Of a DNA stretch of 64,000 nucleotides, positions 47,286 through 55,938 are shown one piece after another. The notes under the pieces are model-generated. The model did no database searches. It saw nothing but the letters and a program-made list of their open reading frames with translations, and had not been told where the DNA came from. Source of the DNA: Symbiodinium natans (taxonomy: Eukaryota; Sar; Dinophyceae; Suessiales; Symbiodiniaceae). The first letter of the stretch is position 1, and every line of letters starts with the position of its first letter. Location: the NCBI GenBank assembly GCA_905221605.1, contig CAJNDS010000412.1:1-64000 (forward strand). The letters run 5' to 3'. The position numbers were made by a program, and so were the translations under genes.

Positions 47286-50200
47286 AAGTGCCCTCGTTAT
47301 AGTACGGTGTTACCGGGCTACCAAGGAGGACAACCAGTCTGCAACTGAGCTGGCACTTAGTCATCGATCATAGTACCATGGGATCTTTTCGTGGCAGCAT
47401 GGCCCTCTATATGGCCCCCCCAAAGGCTGGAAGGTTGAACCCGTTTATTCCCCCGAAGAGCTCGGCCCATCGGCCGGGTCTTTTCGGAGTTGGGGAATGC
47501 AACAGACAGCGGTTTTCCAGGTGCTGGACGTTTCCGCTGAGAGCTGCTTCTTTCTTTGTCGCTTGGGTTATGCAAGCGACAGCGATTCTGCTTTCCAGGC
47601 TATTGGTGCGACAAGCGGCACCATTCAGAAGCTGAACCTCGCCTGTACATCTGTGATCATTGGGTGGGAGGGTATAGGCAGCACGTACACGCTGGAGCCG
47701 CTGGAACCTGGATGTAGGATCTCGGGAAGAGCCATAGTCCTGCGCCACGGTCGCCCAACTCTGACTATTAATATGGGGGTTCCGGATCGGTGAGTCGTCC
47801 CCCAAGACTTCTGCACCTAGGATTCAGCTCCTCGCGGATGAGTCAGCTGCCATGCGCGAGTCGGCTGCGGGTGTATTGCACGTCCTTGTGGCAGGCACTC
47901 AAGCAGTTAACTTCTTGGAGAATCCTTGGGTCCTTGGGTTGGGCGCAATAAAAGGGCCCTCGAACGCTTCTTCTGCTTGTTCTTGCCATAGCTGTCAACA
48001 CGAACACCGGGAGTGAAGCAAGCCTAAACCCTAAACCCTAAACCCTGAACCCCTAAACCCTAAACCCTAAACCCCAAACCCTAAACCTAAACCATGAACC
48101 CCAAACCCCAAACCCTAAATCCCGACTTAAACCCTGAGCCCATCCTGCAGGTGGCCACAGTAAGAATGTCACAGCGGTTTCCCGAAGCGGGGGCATTCGG
48201 CCATGCGCCGTGGTCTGCGCTTACGCTTGTTCTTGTTTTTGGTATCTAGGGTTGAGCTTGCCTCAACCCTCAACCCTAAACCCTAAACCCTAAACCCTTA
48301 ACCCTAAACCCTAAACGCTAAACCCTAAACCCTAAACCCTTGGGGAAGAACAAGCAGCTCCAAGCAGAGATAAAAATTGAGACCCTGAAGCCAGAGAAAC
48401 GATCCCCAAGTAATCGAAGCCCCACGTCTGGCACCTTTGCTTCACAGCTTAGGGTTTAGGGTTTAGGGTTTAGGGTTTAGGGTTTAGGGTTTAGGGTTTA
48501 GGGTTTAGGGTTTAGGGTTTACTGAACCTTATCTGCCTGTTTCATCTTCCCTTGCCTCTGCTGCCGCTGCTCACACGTGTGCTTTTGGCCTTGTGGAGGG
48601 GTTCGGCAGCAGCTGCAAGAAGGAAGAACCTAGCGTACAAACACTCAGCGCTGCTATGAGAGCACTGGCATAATTGCCCGCCAGTTGTGAACCAGTCACC
48701 AAGAACCTCAGCAAACTTGAATGAAGGGTTCCCCCAGCTGCGGCTAAGAGCAATTGTAGGGGTTTCGTTTTTGTTTTGCAGTTTTGCTCTCCTTGCCTAT
48801 TGTGCCTTAAAGCCCGCGTCCTCCTAACATATTGGGAGTTGAGGGTCGAGGGGGTCACTGTGAATTTGCTTTAGCGGGCCGTGGGACTACCCCCTTACAT
48901 CTAAAGCACACGAAGAGAAACGGTTGCCCTAAACCCTAAACCCTAAACCCTAAACCCTAAACCCTAAACCCTAAACCCTAAACCCTAAACCCTAAACCCT
49001 AAACCCTAAACCCTAAACCCTAAACCCTAAACCCCAAAACCGTAAACCCTAAACACTAAACCTCAACCTTGGGGTTCTGGGCTACCGAGGCATGGAGCTA
49101 CTCAAGGACGAAAACCCTGGAGCAAGGGAGGATGCCGCGGGCGCGCCCTTTTCTTGGGTCTTGGACGTTGGGGGTTCGGGTGTTCGGGTCTTAGAGTGGT
49201 TTTAGTGTTGAGGGCTTAGGGTTTAGGGTTTAGATGCAAGGAAGGGTTTTGGTGTTGAGTCTGGCTGCACAAGTGTGCAAGGACTGCCGCCGAAGGTGTG
49301 TGCACAGTTGTAGGTGTATTCACCCCCGGCTAATGCTTAGGGAAAGTTTAGGGCATGCCGCGATGCCTCAAATACCCATTTCAGTCAAAGAAGCAGCTGT
49401 TTGTAAAATTCTGAAACCCACCCTGAAGTCACTTTGGGGCCAGGGGTCCTGGCCGCCCTGGCCAAGAACGCCGACAACCGCGTTCACATGGCAGACCTGG
49501 GTGCAATCCCGCTGCTCATCGAGCTTCTCGGGCCAGTGTTCGGAATGCTTTGGGTGCGGGGTCAGTCGCACCCAAGACTGCGCGACCCGATGCCCTTAGC
49601 AGAAGTAGCCTGAAATCGGACCCCAGCACCTTCATGGTCGAACCCCTAGCGCCGCAGAGGCTTGTGGAAGACCCGGCCGGAACAGCAGCAGCTGCACGCC
49701 CCTTGCCCACCAATGTTCATACTGAAGAGTATATAGCATTCTTCGAGGGTTTTCAGGCAAGGAAGCCACTGCAGCACCAATGTGTGAGCGGCAACGACGA
49801 TCCCAGGAAAGTATGCCGCCACGGCACTGGGTGAGCTGGCGGTGCGAAACTCCAAAAACAAGGAGACCATCGGCAAGACTGGTGGCATCCAGGCGCTAGT
49901 TGAGCTGCTAAAGGATGGTGTCTTGGCGCTTGAAGCCCTTTTGCACGTGCTTTTTGGTGATCCCTGTCTCCGGCGGCCGGCGCGCATCTAGTGTCCACGA
50001 CTTGGGAGCCGTAAGCCAGCACGTAGCACAGGTGACCATCAAGCACGTGGAAGATCAGCATCTGCGCTGTCGGAGCTTTGTCAGCTCAGCGACCACAACA
50101 AGGTGACGGTGGTTGGTGCAGGTGCCATACCATTGCACCTCAGCGCACTTAGATGTTGTGCTGCAGCTTTCGGCCCCCGGCAACGCGCGTTTCCGACGCA

Positions 50201-50896
50201 ACTGCTGTTTGCGTAATGTTGTGAGTTTTAAGGCCTGGTAGCGACCAAGCATGTCGTCAGGTAGTCCCACCCTGCCAGGGCCCTACAAAGTATGTTTCAC
50301 TGCCAAACTCAAACTCTGCCTTATAAGAGGAGCGCTGCCCTCAAAAGGTACCTTTTTGGATTGCCAGCCCTCCACTTTGGTTTGTTTTCCGGAAACAGTG
50401 CATTCCGTGATTATGCCCTACGCCTGGCTCAGACTGGTCGAGCTGCTGCGGGAAGAGTCGACAAAGAAGCCGGCGAAAGCAGTGCTCGCAAGCCTCGCGG
50501 GCGAGTTGGAGGCCATCAGCCACATAAGCGTTCCGGAACGATTCAGGGGGGTTCTTACGAAAATAAGGGACCCCGAATATGGACCCCCCAAACTAGTAGG
50601 ATTCCCTTATACTACGGACCCCCAAGAAGGTACCCCCCTAATTTCGAAAACCCCCATTCCTGTATGCCGATTCAAGCTTCTTCATGTGGGACATGAGCTG
50701 CCGACTTGCCCCAGGCTTTAAAAGGGAGCCCTTCTGAACCCTCTTTTGGCTCTCTTAACCGGGGACCTTATTCAGAGGGCCTATATCCCCCAGATTCCCC
50801 CTCCTCCTGCAGCCCCTGCAGGCCAACAAGAAGGCGATCCAGGAAGCGGCATCAGCAGCAAAGGTTGACTTGCTAGCTGCCGGCTTAAAGCTGTGA
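45473..50896 (+). CDS. U-box / armadillo-repeat protein, probable E3 ubiquitin ligase
   Basis: Twelve visible exons; the 5' end is not defined. The U-box is split over about 45473-45550 (DPVVCADGHSYEKDFIQKWL) and 45615-45768 (SPKTNMSLPHTTLIPN). Armadillo repeats follow: 45861-46552, 46909-47019 (DNITRAGAIPALTDLL), 47329-47359, 47821-about 47905, about 49090-49140 (MELLKDENPGAREDAAG), 49444-about 49531 (NRVHMADLGAIPLLIELLG), 49807-49917 (KETIGKTGGIQALVELLKD), 50059-about 50131, 50433-about 50546, and 50822-50896 with the stop. Known U-box proteins bind E2 enzymes through the U-box and substrates through ARM repeats. Introns include GT-AG (49918-50058), GC-AG (49141-49443; 47020-47328) and a probable GA-AG (46553-46908). 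Some junctions do not resolve in phase, so partial decay or missed exons are possible. Confidence 0.75.
46825..46882 (-). repeat. Telomere-like array inside an intron
   Basis: CCCTAAA units within the 46553-46908 intron of the U-box/ARM gene. Confidence 0.9.
47021..47325. mobile_element. Introner-like MITE family 2 forming a GC-AG intron in the ARM gene
   Basis: Ends CTTGGTAGCCCAGTG and, inverted, CTTGGTAGCCCGGTAACAC. GAGG flanks it on both sides (47017-47020 and 47326-47329). Splicing out 47020-47328 as a GC-AG intron joins CAT GAG to GAC AAC and keeps the armadillo frame open. The 116-bp copy at 60970-61085 has the same ends and a 4-bp duplication (ACTC). This copy is longer because its centre holds an expanded C-run array (47088-47275). 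Confidence 0.75.
47088..47287. repeat. Poly-C / (C6-14 A)n tract
   Basis: Runs of C separated by single A bases, ending in a 12-A run. It lies inside the family 2 element, where the 60970 copy has only AACCAACCCCAAAAAGG. The polyPro and polyGly frames it creates are not genes. Confidence 0.9.
47500..47793 (+). CDS. Weak candidate exon between ARM exons
   Basis: The open frame codes SAESCFFLCRLGYASDSDSA and ACTSVIIGWEGIGSTYTLEP to a stop at 47791-47793. It is not armadillo-like. It may be intronic noise of the U-box gene or a stray fragment. Confidence 0.2.
   Translation, partial: QQTAVFQVLDVSAESCFFLCRLGYASDSDSAFQAIGATSGTIQKLNLACTSVIIGWEGIGSTYTLEPLEPGCRISGRAIVLRHGRPTLTINMGVPDR
48023..48342 (-). 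repeat. Telomere-like arrays inside an intron
   Basis: CCCTAAA-type units at 48023-48125 and 48265-48342, between ARM exons. Confidence 0.88.
48448..48522 (+). repeat. Telomere-like array inside an intron
   Basis: Ten TTTAGGG units, opposite in direction to the neighbouring arrays in the same intron. Confidence 0.93.
48927..49068 (-). repeat. Telomere-like array inside an intron
   Basis: About 15 clean CCCTAAA units, then degraded units, running into the broken end of a family 2 MITE. Confidence 0.92.
49070..49087. mobile_element. MITE family 2, right end only
   Basis: TTGGGGTTCTGGGCTACC followed by GAG matches the right terminus of the copy at 60970-61085 (GTTTCTGGGCTACCAAG). The left part is replaced by the telomere-like array. 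The ARM exon MELLKDENPG starts immediately downstream. Confidence 0.5.
50548..50660. mobile_element. GGTACCCC-type MITE (family 5) in the last ARM intron
   Basis: Imperfect inverted repeat: the left arm is TACGAAAATAAGGGACCCC, the right arm GGTACCCCCCTAATTTCGAA. Related short repeats lie at about 38836-38975, 45328-45412, 53318-53396, 59104-59200 and 63035-63075. Confidence 0.55.
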
Positions 50897-52386
50897 AGAC
50901 GCTGTCCCCTGCAAACGGGTTCCCAACTTGGAACATTTTCCTCAGTTTTGTTTAGTCGGCCGCTCGTGCGAAATCATGTTGTTGCGTGTGCTTGGCGCGC
51001 TCACCAGAGTCAGGTGGGTGGCTACTGATTGGTTGGCTTCACTCATACAGCGAAGCACTTAAAGGTGCCAGCCAAAGAGTTGTCCAAGGCTGCACAAAGT
51101 CGGCACGCCGCCATTCCCCTGAAGCTGACGGCCTCTAAACTTACCTTAAGCCCTTAACCCTAAACCCTAAACCTCCCTCCAGTAAGCCCTCCGGAGCTAT
51201 TCGGGTGCCAAGAAACCCGAAGCCCTAAAAGGTAAGGAGTCTCTTCAAGCGGCCAAAGATGCTGCTTGAGAGGGACGTTTGGGAGACAAAACACGCAAGC
51301 TCTAAGGCCCCAATGAGCCCAAAGACCCCTGTATAAAATTAGGGCATATTCCGGAATCAAGGTGGGAATTTGGCTCTTTGAGGCGTTTCCATCCGAATTC
51401 TGTACTAGCCTAGCAACAAAAGAATCAAGAATCGTAGTATAAAAAAACAAAACAAGAACATGAAGATTCGTCGTACTTATCATGCTCTGCCAGCTCAAGC
51501 TGCCCGTGTTTCTCTTGTACATACCGTGCTTGGCCAGTCCTCTTGAGAAGTTGAGGGCCCGAGGCGCTCAAAACCACGCGCCCGATACCTGCGTTCTTTG
51601 TAGGAGGCAGCGCTTGGATCCTAGGGCTTTAGGGTTTCGGGTTTAGGGTTTAGGGTTTCGGGTTTAAGGTCTCGGGTTTAGGGTTTCGGGTTTAGGGTTT
51701 CGGGTTTAGGGTTTCGGGTTTAGGGTTTCGGGTTGCGGCCGCCGGCCCCCAAAACGCCTTCCTAGGAATCTCTAACGCGGGCAGGCTTGGGAGCCACGTG
51801 TCCAGCTCTCAAGATGAGGGTGGGCCAACCCAGGCAGGGTTTAGGGTTTAGGGTTTAGGGTTTAGGGTTTTGGGTTTTGGGTTTTGGGTTTCGGGTTTTG
51901 GGTTAGCAAACCTCAGGATATCAGGGACATTAGTTCGGTACCATACATACCCCGTCTATGAACACTGCCCCAAACAAGGATTAAATACGTACCTAATCCC
52001 CGGATTACCTACAAAGAGCCGGGAAATTTTCGGGGTTGCACAGGCTTCAGACGGGCTTTAGGGTGTACATGCGTACATGGCTTTAGCAGGGTTGACGGGC
52101 TGCTGGGCCTAAGATGGATGCCTACAGCTGCAGTGGCCATCGTGCTCGTGTGCATAGAGTGTAGAGTTCCGGAACACCGAGGTTGAAGGATGTTGAAGGA
52201 TGCATGGGCCACTAAGGCACCAAGGTTCTCGTTGCGATCATGAGAGTACCACCCCAGACAGTTTTGGGGTTACGCTTCACACCATCTCATAGGAATCAAG
52301 TTGGGAGTACATGCAACCCCGATCCGTAAACGTAAACCCTCAAACCCTAAACCCCAAACCTTAAACCACTCTGGCAGCATGTGCAG
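50897..52386. other. Intergenic stretch
   Basis: No gene is supported between the ARM gene stop and the first EF-hand exon. It has TTTAGGG/TTTCGGG blocks (51625-51735, 51836-51905) and unique sequence. Confidence 0.5.
51625..51735 (+). repeat. TTTCGGG/TTTAGGG alternating array
   Basis: TTTAGGG alternates regularly with TTTCGGG, giving a 14-bp higher-order unit repeated about five times. Confidence 0.88.
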
Positions 52387-54236
52387 GCTGATGCCTCGGG
52401 TCCTAGGGCAGCAATGGACTTCCACGAGTTTCTGGTGTGGGCTCTGGCCTCGGGTAAGTGGAGCTCGTGGATTACGATTTCAGGGCTTAGGGTGTAGGGT
52501 GATGAGGCCTGGATGTAAAAAAGGGTTTAGGGTGGGTACCTACATCCCCACCTGTAAGCTCAAGCTTGACGTCCAAAGACAGTGTCGTTGGTGGACTGAC
52601 GATGAGCTGCCTTTCTTGGCACGAGTTCTGTGCCTCTCGTTCATGGGAGTGCCAGCGCATGCAGTGTTGCAGCCGTGCATGTCAGAGCTTTCAAGGTTTT
52701 AGGACACCGGCCTCGCGCAGAGAGCTTTAGGATGATGCAGGGCTTCAATTTCTCTGGATTGTCCGACCTACCACCAAGGCACGGCGGCTGGAAGTGCAGG
52801 AGGGGAGGGAGGGTGGCGGGAAGTAGCAGATGCCCGAAGCCCACAATTAAGATCAATTAAGGAACTCTCGCTTACACACTTCTGAATGCCGTTTTCGATG
52901 CCGGCGGAAATGGGGAGTCGTGGTTAACAGTTGGCTTTGATTTTGCTGCCGTGTTCTGCATGTCCCGCATGCAGTGCTGGCTGCAGCCAAAGTGCGTTTG
53001 TGTGCTGAAAGCCCAGCCATTGCAACAGTTGCTCTAGAAAGGAGTTGGCGCCCATCCGAGAAGGTTTTGACCGGGTGGACAAAGCCCACGACTGCCTCGT
53101 GTCCGAAGGCATGGCCCGCACAGACAGGAACATCTGCCAAAGCATCTGCTGCAGGGCCGCGTAGGGTGCCGAAGGATTCCATGCTGGCCGTATGGATCAA
53201 CACATAGTCTTGCTTCTGGCAGGTGAGTTCCTCGAGATGATCACTCCAGAATTGATGCGACCTGAGACCCAAAGCCGATTGAGTTGGCAGACATCCATGT
53301 GCTGGTATATGAAAAGCAAGGGATCCCTATAAAGAAGACCCCAACTGGCAGGATTCCCCTGTAATAAGGGCCCCAAGAAGGTACCCCCATGTTCTGCGGA
53401 GTCTTCGCCTTGATCACGTTCAGGTGCTTGGTATTCAGTGGGAAGCTGTCGCAGGTGTTGGCGGATGTGCGCGGCCCTAGCAGCTCTTGGATGTTGCCAC
53501 GCACTGGTCGTGCGAGAAGGGGGGGGGAGCGCGAAACCCTAAACCCTAAACCCTAAACCCTAAACCCTAAGCCCTAAACCCTAAACCTTAAACCTAAACT
53601 GCTGGTCCGAGGGCGGCATGCAACCGGGGCAGCTGCTCAGCTTCGACGATGCTGTCCGGGTGCTTCGGACAATGCGCCCGGAACCTCAGAGCTTTAGGGT
53701 TTAGGGTTTAGGGTTTGGGGTTTAGGGTTTAGGGTTTAGGGTGGTCACTTCTGCTTCCTGCGTCTTCCCAGTTTTTTAATGATTAACTGGTAATAAGAAA
53801 ATAAACAAGGACATAAAAGGTTAGAAAACTATAAGAGTGTTGAGTACTACTACAATAACCTCATAATAAGAAGACGAATATCATATTGCGTGTGGTCATG
53901 GGGTTCTCGTCTGTGTTGCATTTGCAGGTAGCACCGGCAACCAGACCAAGCAGGAGGTGAAAGAGTTGGAGGAGGCTTCCCCTTGCAGCACTCAGTGGTG
54001 TTGTCGGGTTTAGGGTTTAGGGTTTAGGGTGCAGGTCCTCGGGGGCAGAGCTGTAACGATCTCTGTGCCTTCAGCTGGAAGGTCTTCAGGTTATTCGACA
54101 CAGATGAGTCTGGCAAGATGGATGTCACAGAGATGGTGGATGTGCACCTGCCTTACTTCGACAGAGATGCTCCTGTGTCACATCACCTGCTGCGGGTTAT
54201 GATCGTAGCCAGTTGCAGTGCTGAAGGGCAGGCTTC
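52387..54236 (+). CDS. EF-hand protein, several exons
   Basis: Calcium-binding EF-hand gene with partial exons. 52387-52453 codes the second half of an EF loop and its exit helix (AAMDFHEFLVWALAS), ending at a GTAAGT donor. About 53618-53692 codes MQPGQLLSFDDAVRVLRTM, another loop-and-helix. About 53927-53994 codes a polar linker (TKQEVKELEEAS). 54075 onwards codes WKVFRLFDTDESGKMDVTEM with a complete 12-residue loop DTDESGKMDVTE (Ca ligands D1, D3, S5, E12) and ends near 54236. Start, stop and some junctions are not resolved. Telomere-like arrays lie between exons. Confidence 0.55.
53533..53600 (-). repeat. Telomere-like array between EF-hand exons
   Basis: About nine CCCTAAA-type units. 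Confidence 0.9.
53694..53742 (+). repeat. Telomere-like array abutting an EF-hand exon
   Basis: Seven TTTAGGG/TTTGGGG units start directly where the exon coding FDDAVRVLRTM loses its frame. Confidence 0.9.
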
Positions 54237-54551
54237 GTTTTTGTTTTGTGCGCTGGCTTGAAGGTTGATGTACCTTGGCTACAGCAGCACGTTGGAGACA
54301 ACGGTGGAGCAGCTTGGACCAAGTTGTCATAAGACCCGCCGGTGTTGCAGCGTTGCAGCAGCCTTCCCATGCATGCTGTTCCGGATATGGCTCTGCAGGG
54401 GGGAACAGGCCTCAGACGACCACATGAGCCAGCCCACAGGATGCCAACTACACATGGTTACACAAATCTAGTTCATGTCACATGTTGGAAGTACAAGGGC
54501 CTCGTGCTTGTAGCAAGAAGACCCCGGTCAGCTGTCCATAGCCTTGCCGCC

Positions 54552-55938
54552 ATGGCAGATTCTCAAGGTGATCTGGCGGACGCTGTGCCTGCGGCGCCCG
54601 TTGCCGATTCCCTGGAGTCGTATCAGACCCAGAGCTCGCTCGGCTCACAGGGCAGCCTGTGCGCATCCTTGATGCATCTGACCGCAGCACCGGCAGCACC
54701 GGAAACCATCGGGTCAAGGTCTGGACCAAGAAAGGCTTGGGCGGACGTCCAGGATACCCCGCCCATGGACTCCCAAAACGAGCCGGGCGCAAGTCTGACG
54801 ATGGCATCGCAGACCGGGATGCTTTGTCATAGTTGGGCAACATTTTGCAATTTTAAGGGTACTTAAACCCAATAAGGAATTTACATGCTTAATGCTATCC
54901 CAACCATGAACTAGGATGGATGCGTCGGCATCAGGCAATGCCACGGACAACTCCTGGCAGAGTCCCCCAATGGAAGTGTGCCAACCGGGCCGTCTTACGC
55001 GCAAAGGGCATCTCAATCTTTCAGACTTGCAAGTTCCAGAGGAGGAGCCGGAGAAGTGTGGAGAGAAGCGCTTGGCCCCAGAGCCTTCGCAGCCGGCGAA
55101 GCGCAGGGCGGTCGAACACCAGAGCCTGCCGCGGGAAGAAGTTCGCGTTGATACACCTGAGAGCGAGTCTTGGGTGCTCTAGCCCTATTTTCGAAATATT
55201 CTTTGGTTTATGGTTTAGCAAATGTATGGGGTGTTGCAAGATCTGTAGCTCCTCTAAGATCTCTAAGCCCCAAGAGCTTAGCCAGCAAGGCCTCCTCAGG
55301 ATCAGCTCCAAGCTCAGCGCAACCACAAGGCTTGAGCTCGACGGCCGGCGCGTCAGCCGAGGTGCCTCGTAGCGGAAAATATGTGGGTAAGTAACCTGTT
55401 TTGTTCAGTTCTTGGTGTAGTTGGAATCCTACAAATAATTCTTGTACCATCTCGGAGTTTAGCTCCGAGTTCCCCCGGAGGACCATGACCAAGAAACCAC
55501 CCTGGAAGTAGAGCGCTGGCGAGAGATGTATGAGTATAGAGCATAGAGCCAAGCGGATGATGCGGTGTCGGCCCCCACATCTGCCTTGAAGTAGCTCGGG
55601 ATTCAGCAACTAATCGAACGGTCAAGTTGAGTGGTGATTCCCTGTGAGCCACTTGCTCCCTGAAGGCTCCCACCACCGAGTGGGAGCGTCAGAGGCAAAA
55701 GCGCGTCGACGTGGTTGCCAGGTTCAAGGAGGAGTCGGAAGAGTACCGGGCATTCGCTGCCCAGAGGGGGCGCGGGAGGGAGAGGTCAGATCCATGGACT
55801 CCCGACCCAACCGAGATCATCTCCAAGCGACGATGGGAGGTCAGATTCGGGGAGTGGAAGTGTGCAATTCGCACTTGGGCTGACCCCGCGGGTGATGCTT
55901 CGAACCATGAGGCCGATTTTGAAGCCATTGAAGCCTAA
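54552..55938 (+). CDS. Histone mRNA stem-loop binding protein (SLBP)
   Basis: The start ATG has a strong context (GCCGCCATGG). Exons: 54552-54832, 54915-about 55170, 55249-55386 and 55649-55938 (stop 55936-55938), about 320 residues. The first three code a disordered N-terminus with a basic patch (QPAKRRAVEHQ). The last holds the SLBP RNA-binding domain: RQRQKRVDVVARFKEESEEY, then WTPDPTEI (the TPNK-like element), then SKRRWEVRFGEWKCAIRTW. The last aligns without gaps to S-R-R-S-W....W-K-A...W of animal SLBP. In known eukaryotes SLBP binds the 3' stem-loop of replication-dependent histone mRNAs. The exon 3/4 intron (55387-55648) is a clean in-phase GT-AG; the exon 2/3 border is approximate. 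Confidence 0.78.
54833..54914. mobile_element. Introner-like inverted repeat forming SLBP intron 1
   Basis: 82 bp between CATAG and ACTAG|G. The ends carry an imperfect inverted repeat (CATAGTTGGG and CCCAACCATG). Removing it joins CAT AG to G ATG and keeps the SLBP frame. The donor would be TT, not GT, so the exact cut is uncertain. Confidence 0.45.

Noticed and set aside
46900-47364. Poly-Gly and poly-Pro frames on both strands
   Set aside because: Products of the C-run tract inside the MITE; no real protein features.
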